A DNA stretch of 51,689 nt from Porcincola intestinalis (GTDB taxonomy: Bacteria; Bacillota; Clostridia; Lachnospirales; Lachnospiraceae), in NCBI RefSeq assembly GCF_009696445.1, contig NZ_VULZ01000018.1, positions 1 through 51,689 of the forward strand, given 5' to 3'. Position 1 is the stretch's first letter. Each line of letters starts with the position of its first letter. The position numbers and the translations under genes are program-made. This document shows, one piece after another, positions 17,145 through 25,567 of this stretch. Below the pieces are notes generated by a model. That model saw only the letters and a list, made by a program, of their open reading frames with translations. It did not search any database and was not told the origin of the DNA.

Positions 17145-17408
17145 ATGCAGCCAAACAAAGAAACTGTATTAGAAGTCAGCGAACTCACTAAAAAGGTTGA
17201 TCGGATGATACTTGTCGATCATCTGAATTTCAGTCTTGAGAAGGGGGATATTTGTGGTTTTTTGGGAGAGAATGGGGCTGGGAAGGCCACGACGCTCCGT
17301 ATGATGACACACCTTATTTTCCCAACATCCGGCGATGTTCTGATCCATGGACACTCAATAAGAACAGACACACGAGTAGCACTCTCTCAGGGATGTGGAC
17401 TCCAATGA
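17145..17408 (+). pseudogene. ABC ATPase N-terminal fragment with altered Walker A
   Basis: The N-terminal third of an exporter-type ABC ATPase (similar in style to BcrA) starts after GGAGG. The Walker A loop reads GENGAGKA: the Thr/Ser that must follow the Lys is Ala, which should abolish Mg-ATP binding. After DTRVALS (about residue 82) the homology ends, and the sequence passes within a few bases into the C-terminal part of an unrelated permease. Signature and Walker B are absent. An internal deletion joined two different genes or the two halves of one ABC operon. Confidence 0.8.
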
Positions 17409-17685
17409 AATCCTGCAAAAAATGATTCCGATCGGCCTCGATGAAACCCATGGGTATAGATATACAGAAAAGAACATGATGTATGAAATGTTTTACGGGA
17501 CCAATGCGCTGGTAAGTTTTCTTTGTAGCTATCTTGGCATTGTCTTTCTTCTGATCTGTGCGGCACTTCTGGCGCTAAAGCAACTGACAGAGACGACGGA
17601 CAATGTTTATCGATATGGATTGCTGCAAAAGCTGGGAACGACACGCAGACAAATTAACCGGACACTTTTTATACAGACGGCTGTC

Positions 17686-17692
17686 TTTTTTA
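17686..17692 (+). repeat. 7-bp target duplication of IS4 element (mate 19288-19294)
   Basis: TTTTTTA occurs directly before the left IS end and directly after the right IS end. It also marks where the permease frame rejoins. Confidence 0.8.
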
Positions 17693-19287
17693 CTGAAACT
17701 TCCCACACGGGAAATGTCTGAGAACCTTGAAAACTCAATATCTTAGCCGATAAAAAAGGGCGTAAGCCCCATACCTTGGTACAATAGATTCGACGAAAAA
17801 CCAATCACACCTTGGAGGACTTGCGCCATGTCTATTGTACCATTTGATGCTTGCAACAAAAGAAAATTTCCAACTCAATCTCACGATTTATCCATGATTT
17901 CAAGGTCGGCTCCCTCTTGAAGAAATGTAACTGCAAGAAGGAAAAGGGCATCCCTTTCATGACGCTGTTCACCTACATTCTATGCAATGTCTTCCGTGAC
18001 AGGAGTATGTACATGCAGAAGAGAACTGGTAGCTTTAAAGAGGATTTTTCCAAGAATGCCTATTATCGTTTTCTCCGCAGTGCTCATTCTAACTGGCTGC
18101 GTTTCACGACAAAACTTTCTGAGAAGATCATCAACGAGCATCTGCGCGGGCTGACTTCCAAAGACAGAGCTGACTGTTTTGTTGTTGATGATTCGCTCTA
18201 TGAAAGGATTGGTTTCAGGCATACAGAACTGGCATCCAAAGTGTTTGACCACGTCAGCATGAAGTTCAAAAAAGGATTCCGCTTGATGACATTGGGCTGG
18301 ACCGATGGATGCTCCTTTATTCCGATCAACTTTTCCCTGTTAGCGTCTTCGAAAAAAGAAAACATCCTGGGAGAGGTGAAGTCTTATGACAGGCGCTCGC
18401 TTGGAGGAAAGAGAAGAATCATGGCGCAGAGCAAAGGAACAGATGTCATGATCCAGCTGATTGACGAAGCCATAACAGCTGGGCATAAAGTCCGATATGT
18501 TCTCTTTGATAGCTGGTTTTCCAATCCTCATCAGATCGTAGAACTGAAGGATAAGGGACTGGATACCATCGCCATGGTCAAGGTCAGTTCCAGGATCAGC
18601 TATGAGTTCAACGGTGAACGCCGGAACATCAAACAGATTTATAACAGCTGCAAAAAGCGCCGTGGCCGTTCAAGATATCTTCTGTCCGTTCCCGTAAAAG
18701 TTGGACAGGATAAAAAAGACGGTCATTCTGTGGATGCCAGGATCGTCTGCGTCAGAAACCGTATAAACCGGAAAGACTGGCTGGCTCTGATTTGTACAGA
18801 TCTGTCTCTGAGTGAGGAAGAAATCATCAGGATTTATGGCAAGCGTTGGGATATAGAGGTCTTCTTCAAAACCTGCAAGAGTTTCCTTAACCTTGGATCT
18901 GAGTATCACGGACTTTCCTATGATGCTCTTACTGCGCATGTGGCACTGGTATTTACCAGATACATGATGATGTCGGCCGCAAAACGCGATGATGAAGATG
19001 AACGCACACTTGGGGAGCTCTTCTATTTTATGGTGGATGAAGTGGCGGATATCACATTCAACCAATCCATGAGGATCCTGGTGGACGCCATGCTGGCAAG
19101 TATAAAAACAGTTTTCCGGGCTTCGGAAAAACAGATTACTGAATTCATGAACGATTTCATTAGCCGCCTTCCAGAATATATGCAGAAATCTCTTCTGCCA
19201 AACGCCGTTGCATGAAATGATAATTTTTGCCAGTTAAACTATTGAGTTTTCAAGGAGCAAGCCCACTTTTGATGTGGGAAGTTTGAG
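17693..19287 (+). mobile_element. IS4-family element, 1,595 bp
   Basis: The terminal inverted repeats are CTGAAACTTCCCACA at the left and CTCAAACTTCCCACA read inward from the right, with a second shared block CCTTGAAAACTCAAT further in. The element is flanked by 7-bp target duplications and carries one transposase gene. The clean borders and identical duplications suggest a fairly recent insertion. Confidence 0.88.
17828..19215 (+). pseudogene. IS4-family DDE transposase with N-terminal frameshift
   Basis: The catalytic part is complete: D in VVDDS, D in LFDSWFS, and E in WDIEVFFK (the Y-x2-R-x3-E-x6-K motif). The natural start appears to be the ATG at 17828, which follows GGAGG at 9 bases and reads MSIVPFDACNKRKFPTQS. 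That frame then runs to a stop, while RFIHDFKVGS and the remainder lie in a different frame from about 17885. A one-base deletion near 17880-17886 explains this. The TTG at 17851 in the long frame has no ribosome-binding site. The transposase is probably inactive unless a frameshift occurs during translation. Confidence 0.75.
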
Positions 19288-19502
19288 TTTTTTACCCTTC
19301 CTTTAATGGTCGCATGGGTCTACTCGGCTTTTTTGATCAGCAAGGGAATGGCTGTCGTGGAAGAGTTTATGAATATTCATATCTCAACCAATATCGGTTT
19401 GACAATAATTCTGTTCCTCATTATTTATGGAGGATATTTTCTTGCAACCTATCTGGCCAGCAAACGGATCGTGACAGAGTAAAAGAAAACGGAGGGATGA
19501 AG

Positions 19503-19637
19503 ATGTTTGAAAATGTAAATTGGAACGGTGTATTTCAGAGTATAGTTGACACATGGCTGCCTGTAATCGGAGTTATTGTCGCCGCGATTGTGATTTCTGT
19601 CATTGTCCACGTGATACGGAAAAAGAGAAAACACTGA
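19503..19637 (+). CDS. Small single-helix membrane protein
   Basis: A 44-residue protein: a polar start MFENVNWNGV, one membrane helix (VIGVIVAAIVISVIVHVI) and a basic tail RKKRKH. GGAGGG lies 6 bases beyond the nearer ATG and suits the start at 19503 better than the one at 19497. It lies 20 bases after the permease relic, so it may be a small subunit or regulator of that transporter. It could also be chance, as small frames are hard to judge. Confidence 0.5.
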   Translation: MFENVNWNGVFQSIVDTWLPVIGVIVAAIVISVIVHVIRKKRKH

Positions 19638-20305
19638 GTTATGGGATAATTTGACTGATATTAATCTTCACATCAGGAATATAGAACAGCGGCGCTCTTG
19701 GAAATGCAAGAAGCTGCTGTTTTTGTTCTTGAAGATCTCACCTCAACTGTAAAACGAGAGGGGTTGCATCTCGTTTTGCAGTTGAGGAGACAAAAAATGA
19801 CAAAAGAAAGTTGTAAGTGGCGTTCATGGATAACGTAAACGCCGCTGGATGCAGGTACTGCATCATTATCGCGGACAAAGGCTTCTATTCCAACCAGAAC
19901 GTGTCGGTTTTGTTGAATGCCAGAAGGCGGTACATTCTTCCACTCCGGGGAGGATTCTATCAATGTCATACTGGCGATCCGCCACATTGAGCATATCGAC
20001 TCATGCTAACTATGATTGTTGCCTTAATAATAGAAAGTGTTGTTTTTGAGGATAATAAAAGAAGTCCAGGAGAATTTGGCTCGTTTTCGAAGGCGTGGCA
20101 GGGCAAAAACTCAGTTTCAGGGAAGGAGTAAATCTTCTGGATACGAATCACATAACCTTTGATCTGTGGCTGAAACAGGAATGATATAAGTAAAACTGTT
20201 ATTATAGTTGGCGGAAACATAAAAACCGTTAAACTATCGCCTCTGTTAATCTGGTATCTTTCGAAAGAACGAAGTATAATAGCTTTTGTTGGAGGTGCAA
20301 GTGGT
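19638..20305. other. Region with IS1634-like transposase scrap, otherwise no gene
   Basis: Between 19826 and about 19990 the plus strand encodes MDNVNAAGCRYCIIIADKGF...LPLRGGFYQC, which resembles the D-x-GFYS block of IS1634/IS4-like transposases (second catalytic Asp in ADKGFYS). Nothing before or after belongs to it, so it is a short relic of about 55 codons. A long stem-loop (19741-19787) precedes it. From 19990 to 20305 I see no gene. Confidence 0.5.
19741..19787. terminator. Long 19-bp stem-loop
   Basis: The arms 19741-19759 and 19769-19787 are complementary at 18 of 19 positions, with a 9-base loop. No T-run follows on either strand. It could be a terminator, or a leftover of an element end next to the IS1634-like scrap at 19826. 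Confidence 0.55.
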
Positions 20306-20494
20306 ATGGACTACATGACATTGAAAGAAGCAAGTAGCATATGGGGCATTTCACCCCGGATGATAAATTACTACTGCACAGCAGACCGAATCGCTGGCGC
20401 TGTCAAAATGGGGACGGTATGGCTGATCCCAAAAGATGCGAAAAAACCTATTGATGGCAGGACAAAGCCAGGACGGTGGCGAGAGCATGAATAA
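20306..20494 (+). CDS. Small helix-turn-helix (excisionase/MerR-like) protein
   Basis: A 62-residue protein starting after GGAGGTG. The first 40 residues (MTLKEASSIWGISPRMINYYC...AGAVKMGTVWLIPK) have the pattern of a MerR/Xis-type winged helix: a helix-turn-helix followed by a wing that contains the conserved W-x-IP. Such proteins serve as excisionases or small regulators in integrative elements. Its stop overlaps the ATG of the decayed response regulator. Confidence 0.7.
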   Translation: MDYMTLKEASSIWGISPRMINYYCTADRIAGAVKMGTVWLIPKDAKKPIDGRTKPGRWREHE

Positions 20495-20857
20495 GATTTT
20501 AGTGATTCACGGGAAGAAACAGAGGCTGATTGTTGCTATTCTGATCGAGATGGATTGGAGAAGTTAAAGGAAAACGAGTATCAGCTTGTCATTCCTGACG
20601 TGATGATGCCCGGATTTGACGGCTTGGAAACTCTGGTACAGATCAGAAAGGAAAGCAGCGTCCCCGTTCTGATGTTTACGGCGAAAAAAGGCAACATATC
20701 AAAGGCGCGAGGCCTGCGGGCCGGAGCCGATGATTATCTGACAAAGCCTTTTGTCATGGAGGAATTGCTGGCACGCATTATCTCCCTGATCCGCCGCTAT
20801 ACACGGTTTAATCTAAATATGCTACCTTGCCGGAAGGAAGCACTTTGGCAGCATTGA
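20487..20857 (+). pseudogene. Response regulator receiver domain, decayed
   Basis: The start MNKILVI at 20487 is typical, but the acidic pair that should follow is IHGKK, and the frame stops after 26 residues. The rest of the receiver resumes in another frame at about 20555 (KLKENEYQLVIPDVMMPGFDG...ADDYLTKPF...LIRRYTRFN), with the phospho-accepting Asp and the conserved Lys present. About 15-20 residues between are missing. After RRYTRFN the domain breaks off and the DNA-binding domain is absent. It cannot act as a regulator. Confidence 0.8.
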
Positions 20858-21090
20858 TAACAGTGGTAATTATGGCATTTATTTCTATACTTAGCATATG
20901 CCTTGTGCCTTATTCTTATGAGAGGGCAACTCAAAGCGATAAGAAAGTTACTGTTAAAAAACCGGTACAACTGAGCGGCGCAAAATGCAAAACGTGATTT
21001 ACAATGGAATCAATCGCTGTATGATAGAGATTTCAGATTATTCTTAACCTGAAGAAGTTACTATTTGTCACAGGAGGGAGGAACAACCGT
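20858..21090. other. Gene remnant ahead of bceR, unassigned
   Basis: From about 20822 to 20997 one frame encodes a single hydrophobic helix (ALITVVIMAFISILSICLV) followed by YSYERATQSDKKVTVKKP and a stop. This looks like the end of a membrane protein whose beginning was lost in the same deletion that truncated the response regulator. After it come about 90 bases that should hold the bceRS promoter; I see no strong one. Confidence 0.4.
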
Positions 21091-21792
21091 TTGTCGTATA
21101 AGATCACAATCATTGAAGATGACCGGGCGCTTGCAGAGCAGATTTCCCAGTTGCTTTCCCGCTATGGTTATGACTGCACAGAGGCAAAGGATTTTTCAAT
21201 CATTGATCGGCAAATCGAAGTGGAACAGCCGGATCTGATCCTGCTGGATATCAATCTGCCGAAATATGACGGGTTTTACTGGTGCCGGAGTCTGCGGGAG
21301 CGTACAAAAGTTCCGATTCTGATCATGTCGGCTCGAAATAGCACCGCAGATCAGATCCGCGGGATGGACTCCGGCGCGGACGATTATATCACAAAACCCT
21401 TTGATCCCGATGTACTGCTCGCCAAGGTAAATGCTATCATACGCCGTAATTATGGAGAATTAAAGCCTGAGAACGCAGACCATGGAGAGGAGAAATGCGG
21501 TGTTATCTTCTGGGAGAACCGGCAGACCGTAGCATGCAGAGGGAAACAAACAGAGTTGTCCTTTACGGAGAACAGTCTGTTCCGCGTGTTATTTGCTGCA
21601 TTTCCTGATGCTGTGTCCAGAGGAGAGTTGTTCATGCAGGTCTGGGACGATGATTCCTTCGTGGAGGAGAACACTTTAAATGTCAACATCCGCAGGCTAC
21701 GTGAAAAGTTTGTCGCCGCAGGATTGCCTATAGCAATCCGGGTGGTCCGCTCTTTCGGTTATAAGCTGATCATTGGAGGTGACAATACATGA
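21091..21792 (+). CDS. bceR: Response regulator, BceR type
   Basis: A 233-residue OmpR-family regulator: receiver domain with acidic pair EDD (residues 9-11), phospho-accepting D53, T/S near 80 and K102, then a winged-helix DNA-binding domain (about 135-230). Together with the kinase and transporter that follow it forms a Bce-type module. In such modules the transporter senses a cell-wall-targeting peptide such as bacitracin or a lantibiotic, and the regulator raises expression of the transporter genes. The TTG start follows GGAGGGAGG. It overlaps the kinase gene by ATGA-like coupling. Confidence 0.88.
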   Translation: MSYKITIIEDDRALAEQISQLLSRYGYDCTEAKDFSIIDRQIEVEQPDLILLDINLPKYDGFYWCRSLRERTKVPILIMSARNSTADQIRGMDSGADDYITKPFDPDVLLAKVNAIIRRNYGELKPENADHGEEKCGVIFWENRQTVACRGKQTELSFTENSLFRVLFAAFPDAVSRGELFMQVWDDDSFVEENTLNVNIRRLREKFVAAGLPIAIRVVRSFGYKLIIGGDNT

Positions 21793-22763
21793 AGCTGTTT
21801 CTGAAAGACCATTTGGATATCATTCTCCTTTATTTTTTTAATGCCGTTTTTCTGTCTTATGGCTATCACCGGTTGGATGGGTTTCAGACAGCGGACGGCA
21901 TTTGTTATTTCCTGTTTCTGTCTTTGTTCCTGTTTCTGATGTTAATGGTGCTGCGGTATATCCGCAAACGAAAACTTTACCAGACACTGAATCGCGTGCC
22001 GGATTTTCTGGAAGATATGGTTGAGACGAAAACGACAGATGATGAATCTAACGCCTTTTTCCGCTATAACAGGAAATGTTATGAAATCTATCAGCGTCAA
22101 ATGAATACATGGCAAGAAGAAAATAGCCGGTGGCAGAGCCACCTGATGCAGTGGATCCATCAGATGAAAACCCCTGTCAGCGTGATTCGTCTGATGGTAC
22201 AGAATGATACAAAGCAGATAGACACTTTCGGTGTGCTGTATGAACTGGATCGTCTTCAGAACCAAATGGATCTTATGCTGGGACTTGCCCGTTCCGGACA
22301 GGTCAAAAACGATCTGGTAATTGAGGAAATCTCTTTAGGGGAATTGCTGCAGGAGGTCATCCGAAAGAACAAACGGCTTTTTATCCAATATCAGGTACTT
22401 CCGCAAGTGACATGCGGGGATCAGACTTTGATTCATAGCGACAGGAAGTGGCTGGCCTTTGTGATAGAACAGCTGCTCCACAATGCAGTCAAGTATTCTT
22501 CGGCGGGCTCCGGGATTACGATTCGCACGAAAAAGGAAGGAGAACATGTTTCTCTTGCCATACAGGATGAAGGCGTCGGCATCCGCCCGCGGGATCTTCC
22601 CCGGGTCTTTGATCTCTATTATACAGGTTCTAACGGGCGGGAAAACGACCAGTCCTCCGGCATCGGATTATATTTGGTGAAAACAGTATTAGATAACCTG
22701 GGCCATAAAATTGAAATTGAGTCAGAGACAGGAAAAGGAACCGTTGTTTCGATTGCGTTTTGA
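21789..22763 (+). CDS. bceS: Sensor histidine kinase, BceS type (intramembrane-sensing)
   Basis: 324 residues. Two membrane helices (about 11-28 and 37-56) are separated by only a few outside residues, the mark of an intramembrane-sensing kinase that has no ligand domain and depends on its ABC transporter for input. The phospho-accepting histidine is H124 in WIHQMKTPVS. Further motifs are the N-box LLHNAVKYS and the G-boxes DEGVGI and GIGLYLVK. Everything needed for activity is visible. Confidence 0.9.
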   Translation: MKLFLKDHLDIILLYFFNAVFLSYGYHRLDGFQTADGICYFLFLSLFLFLMLMVLRYIRKRKLYQTLNRVPDFLEDMVETKTTDDESNAFFRYNRKCYEIYQRQMNTWQEENSRWQSHLMQWIHQMKTPVSVIRLMVQNDTKQIDTFGVLYELDRLQNQMDLMLGLARSGQVKNDLVIEEISLGELLQEVIRKNKRLFIQYQVLPQVTCGDQTLIHSDRKWLAFVIEQLLHNAVKYSSAGSGITIRTKKEGEHVSLAIQDEGVGIRPRDLPRVFDLYYTGSNGRENDQSSGIGLYLVKTVLDNLGHKIEIESETGKGTVVSIAF

Positions 22764-22788
22764 AGCAAAAAAAGCATACCTTATTCGC

Positions 22789-22823
22789 AGAAAGTGACAG
22801 TTCGTGTCACTTTCTGTCACTTT
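22789..22823. promoter_or_regulatory. Palindrome ahead of bceA, candidate BceR operator
   Basis: AGAAAGTGACA (22789-22799) and TGTCACTTTCT (22805-22815) form a perfect 11-bp inverted repeat with a 5-base centre. A further half-site TGTCACTTT overlaps or follows at 22815-22823. The core TGACA...TGTCA resembles the TNACA-N4-TGTAA type of BceR site, though the spacing is 5. It lies 90 bases before bceA. It could also act as a terminator for the bceRS transcript. Confidence 0.6.
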
Positions 22824-22904
22824 AAAAAATGGTTTCCGTATCTCTTCTTCAGTAAGATCACAGTGTAAACAGTAACAGGATCAAAAAGAAAGGAATTATC
22901 TTGC

Positions 22905-23648
22905 ATGAATGTATTATCTGTCGACCAGGCAACGAAGATATACGGAAACAAAGTTAAGGTTCGGGCGGTGGATCATTTGTCGTTGTCGGTTATGGAAGGT
23001 GAATTTGTCGCTATCATGGGGCCTTCCGGAAGTGGGAAATCCACCTTTTTGAACCTGATTTCCGGCATCCTGCCGCTGACCTCCGGTGAAATCCGCATCG
23101 GAGAAGAAGATATCTCCCGGCTGAAAGAAGAAGAAGCCGCCCGATTCCGCAGGGACAAACTGGGGTTTGTCTTTCAGGACTATAATCTGGTGGACACCCT
23201 GACGATCGGGGAGAATATCATGCTGCCGCTTATGTTTCAGCAGAAGGACCCGGGTAGCATGCGCAAGGAGGCGCATATCTGCGCGGAGAAGCTGGGAATC
23301 GATGCGGTCTTTGACAGCAGGACTTACGAGGTTTCTGGTGGTCAGGCCCAGCGAGCCGCGATTGCCCGCGCGATCATCCATCATCCCAAGCTGCTCCTTG
23401 CAGACGAGCCCACCGGGAACCTGGATTCTGCTTCGGCGGAACAGGTGATGCGGATGTTCGCCGCACTGAACACGGAAGAGCATGTCTCTTCCATTGTTGT
23501 GACCCACGACCCTCGGACGGCAAGCTTTTGCGGGCGGGTGGTGTTCATCCGGGACGGAAAGGTCTTTCACGAGCTTTACCGGGAGGACAATCAGCTTCAG
23601 TTTTATGACGAAATTCTAGGAGTCCTCAAGTTTCTGGGAGGCGCGTGA
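22905..23648 (+). CDS. bceA: Bce-type ABC transporter ATPase
   Basis: A 247-residue ATPase with Walker A GPSGSGKS (residues 39-46), Q-loop VFQDYNL, signature VSGGQAQR, Walker B LLLADEPTGNLDS and switch His in VTHD. The FQDYNLVDTLT stretch is characteristic of MacB/BceA-type ATPases. It works with the permease encoded one base downstream to free the cell-wall precursor from peptide antibiotics and to signal to the kinase. GAAAGGA precedes the start. Confidence 0.92.
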   Translation: MNVLSVDQATKIYGNKVKVRAVDHLSLSVMEGEFVAIMGPSGSGKSTFLNLISGILPLTSGEIRIGEEDISRLKEEEAARFRRDKLGFVFQDYNLVDTLTIGENIMLPLMFQQKDPGSMRKEAHICAEKLGIDAVFDSRTYEVSGGQAQRAAIARAIIHHPKLLLADEPTGNLDSASAEQVMRMFAALNTEEHVSSIVVTHDPRTASFCGRVVFIRDGKVFHELYREDNQLQFYDEILGVLKFLGGA

Positions 23649-23649
23649 T

Positions 23650-25551
23650 ATGACCTTTGGACAATTTGTGCGAAACAACGTACTTCGGGATAAGGAAAAC
23701 TATGCAGCCTACTGGCTGAGCAGTATCTTTACGGTGGTTGTTTTTTTCGTCTTCTCTGCAGACCGTCACCATCCTGAGCTTTCCACGGACCCCTCTATTA
23801 AGGATATGATGAGCTACGCACAGGTGGCAATTCTGATCTTTTCCATTGGCTTTTTAGCCCTGTCTATTCTTGCCTTCATCAAGGAAAAAAGGCAGACTTA
23901 CGGAACCTTGCTGATGATGGGCATGAGTAAAAGGCAGGTGCGGCGCATGGTTTTTCTGGAGAACCTGCTGATTGGTGCAAGCGCTGTCGCGACCGGGGTA
24001 TTGATCGGACTGGTATTTGCCCATCTGACCGTGATGATGATGGCAAGATTCCTGCACCTGAGTGAAATCCGATATGTATTTCCGTGTCAAGCCATCCGGG
24101 ACACGGTCATTGGCTTTTTAGCAGCCTTTGCCGTGGTCAGTCTGTTTCAGGGAAGGAAACTCACAAAAATCCCTGTCCGGGAACTCATTTCAAGCAGGGA
24201 AAACGAGGGCAGGGATATGAAATTCCACCCCTCCCTGGCAATCCTGGGCATAGCATCGCTGATCTTTGGCTATCTACTGACATCGTTCCATGAGATCCCA
24301 TGGATTCGTATCTTTTTAGAGCAGAATGAAATACTGGTAAAAAATATTGTCCCCATGATTATCGGCCTTGTGTGCGTTGGACTGTTCTTGGTGTTCCGGG
24401 AATTTGTATTTCTGTTCCTTGATGGAATCCGTCACCGTTCAAATCGATATCTGCAGGAAGGAAATGCCATCTGGGTCTCCGGGCTGCGGGACAAGCTGAA
24501 AAGTTCTGTCACTACGATGTTTATATCCACTGTTATGCTGACGATGGCTTTTTCCTCTATTATCACATGTATTTCCATTATAGCCTCCGTGCGTAAAGAC
24601 ATCACGGCAATGAATCCGGCTGCAATCCTCTATATGTCCTTTGAAGGAGATCATGAGGCGGAAGAAAGCACGGAATTGATTGGACAGGTCCTGCGGGAAA
24701 ACGGCGTGGACTATCAGTCCTACCGGTATGACATCCTGGAATACGGCGATGATGAAATGTATGCCAATAAATTGCTTCGAGCTACCGATTACAACCACCA
24801 GACCGGGAGCAACCTTGCCCCAGCGGACGGGCAAGCCATTGATATCTCCGGCGGAAAGCCGAAGACTGCAAGGATTACAGCCACAGATTCGGATGTCCTG
24901 GATGTAACCGGTTCTGCCGCACCATGGCTGGAGTTTCATCGACGGAATCATTCTTATGTTGTAAGCGACCACACCTATGACAGCTTTCTGTCTTCCGGGA
25001 AGATGAATATTGTAACGGTATACGAATATCAGGCGGATGATGAGGCTTATGCAGAGGAAGTACGTTCCGCCAGCCGCATCCTGACGGAACGAATTGCATC
25101 CGGTTACGGGACTCCCCGAATGTTTCTTGCAAGGATCATAGATATGGATCTGCAGGAGTATGAGTATAGGCTACTTGGATATGTGGCATTTCTTTTCTCT
25201 CTGATTTTTATAGTGGCCTCTGCCAGTCTGCTCTACTTTCGTCTGGTCAATGACGCAAGAGAGAATCTGCCTCAGTCAAAAAACCTGTTTCGGTTCGGCC
25301 TGTCAGTACCACAGATCCTGAAGGTTCAGAAACGGCAGATGCGCATATTGTTCCTGCTGCCATTGGCGTTCGCCGTACTGTCCACCTTCTTTGCCATGAA
25401 CTTTATGATTAACATTGAGGCGGCTTCTACCCACATTTTTGTTCGTGCTGCGGTGATTTTAGTGCCGTTAATCTTATTGGAACTGGGATACTTTACTTTA
25501 CTGAACCGACGTTTTGAATGGAACCTGCGCAGATATTTGGCAGTAGAATAG
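23650..25551 (+). CDS. bceB: Bce-type ABC transporter permease
   Basis: A 633-residue FtsX-family permease with the BceB layout: an N-terminal helix, three helices with the ERKEK-like cytoplasmic motif (KEKRQTYGTLLMMGMSKRQ), further helices, a large outside domain (about residues 315-500) and three helices at the end. The outside domain is where antibiotic specificity usually resides. The protein is full length. Its start is tightly spaced with the bceA stop, so the two subunits are co-translated. Confidence 0.9.
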   Translation: MTFGQFVRNNVLRDKENYAAYWLSSIFTVVVFFVFSADRHHPELSTDPSIKDMMSYAQVAILIFSIGFLALSILAFIKEKRQTYGTLLMMGMSKRQVRRMVFLENLLIGASAVATGVLIGLVFAHLTVMMMARFLHLSEIRYVFPCQAIRDTVIGFLAAFAVVSLFQGRKLTKIPVRELISSRENEGRDMKFHPSLAILGIASLIFGYLLTSFHEIPWIRIFLEQNEILVKNIVPMIIGLVCVGLFLVFREFVFLFLDGIRHRSNRYLQEGNAIWVSGLRDKLKSSVTTMFISTVMLTMAFSSIITCISIIASVRKDITAMNPAAILYMSFEGDHEAEESTELIGQVLRENGVDYQSYRYDILEYGDDEMYANKLLRATDYNHQTGSNLAPADGQAIDISGGKPKTARITATDSDVLDVTGSAAPWLEFHRRNHSYVVSDHTYDSFLSSGKMNIVTVYEYQADDEAYAEEVRSASRILTERIASGYGTPRMFLARIIDMDLQEYEYRLLGYVAFLFSLIFIVASASLLYFRLVNDARENLPQSKNLFRFGLSVPQILKVQKRQMRILFLLPLAFAVLSTFFAMNFMINIEAASTHIFVRAAVILVPLILLELGYFTLLNRRFEWNLRRYLAVE

Positions 25552-25567
25552 AAAAAAGAGGTATGAC

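Larger units (their letters stand above)
17395..19482 (+). pseudogene. FtsX-like permease C-terminus, interrupted by IS4
   Basis: The last part of an FtsX/MacB-type ABC permease: a membrane helix (FLCSYLGIVFLLICAALLAL), the QKLGTTRRQI cytoplasmic motif, then ...IQTAVFFT at 17692. The frame resumes exactly after the IS4 element at 19288 with LPLMVAWVYS, further helices and ...ASKRIVTE, ending at 19480-19482. Removing the IS and one copy of TTTTTTA restores one uninterrupted frame of about 165 residues. The N-terminal two thirds were already lost by the deletion at about 17390, so the gene was a relic before the IS arrived, or nearly so. Confidence 0.85.
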
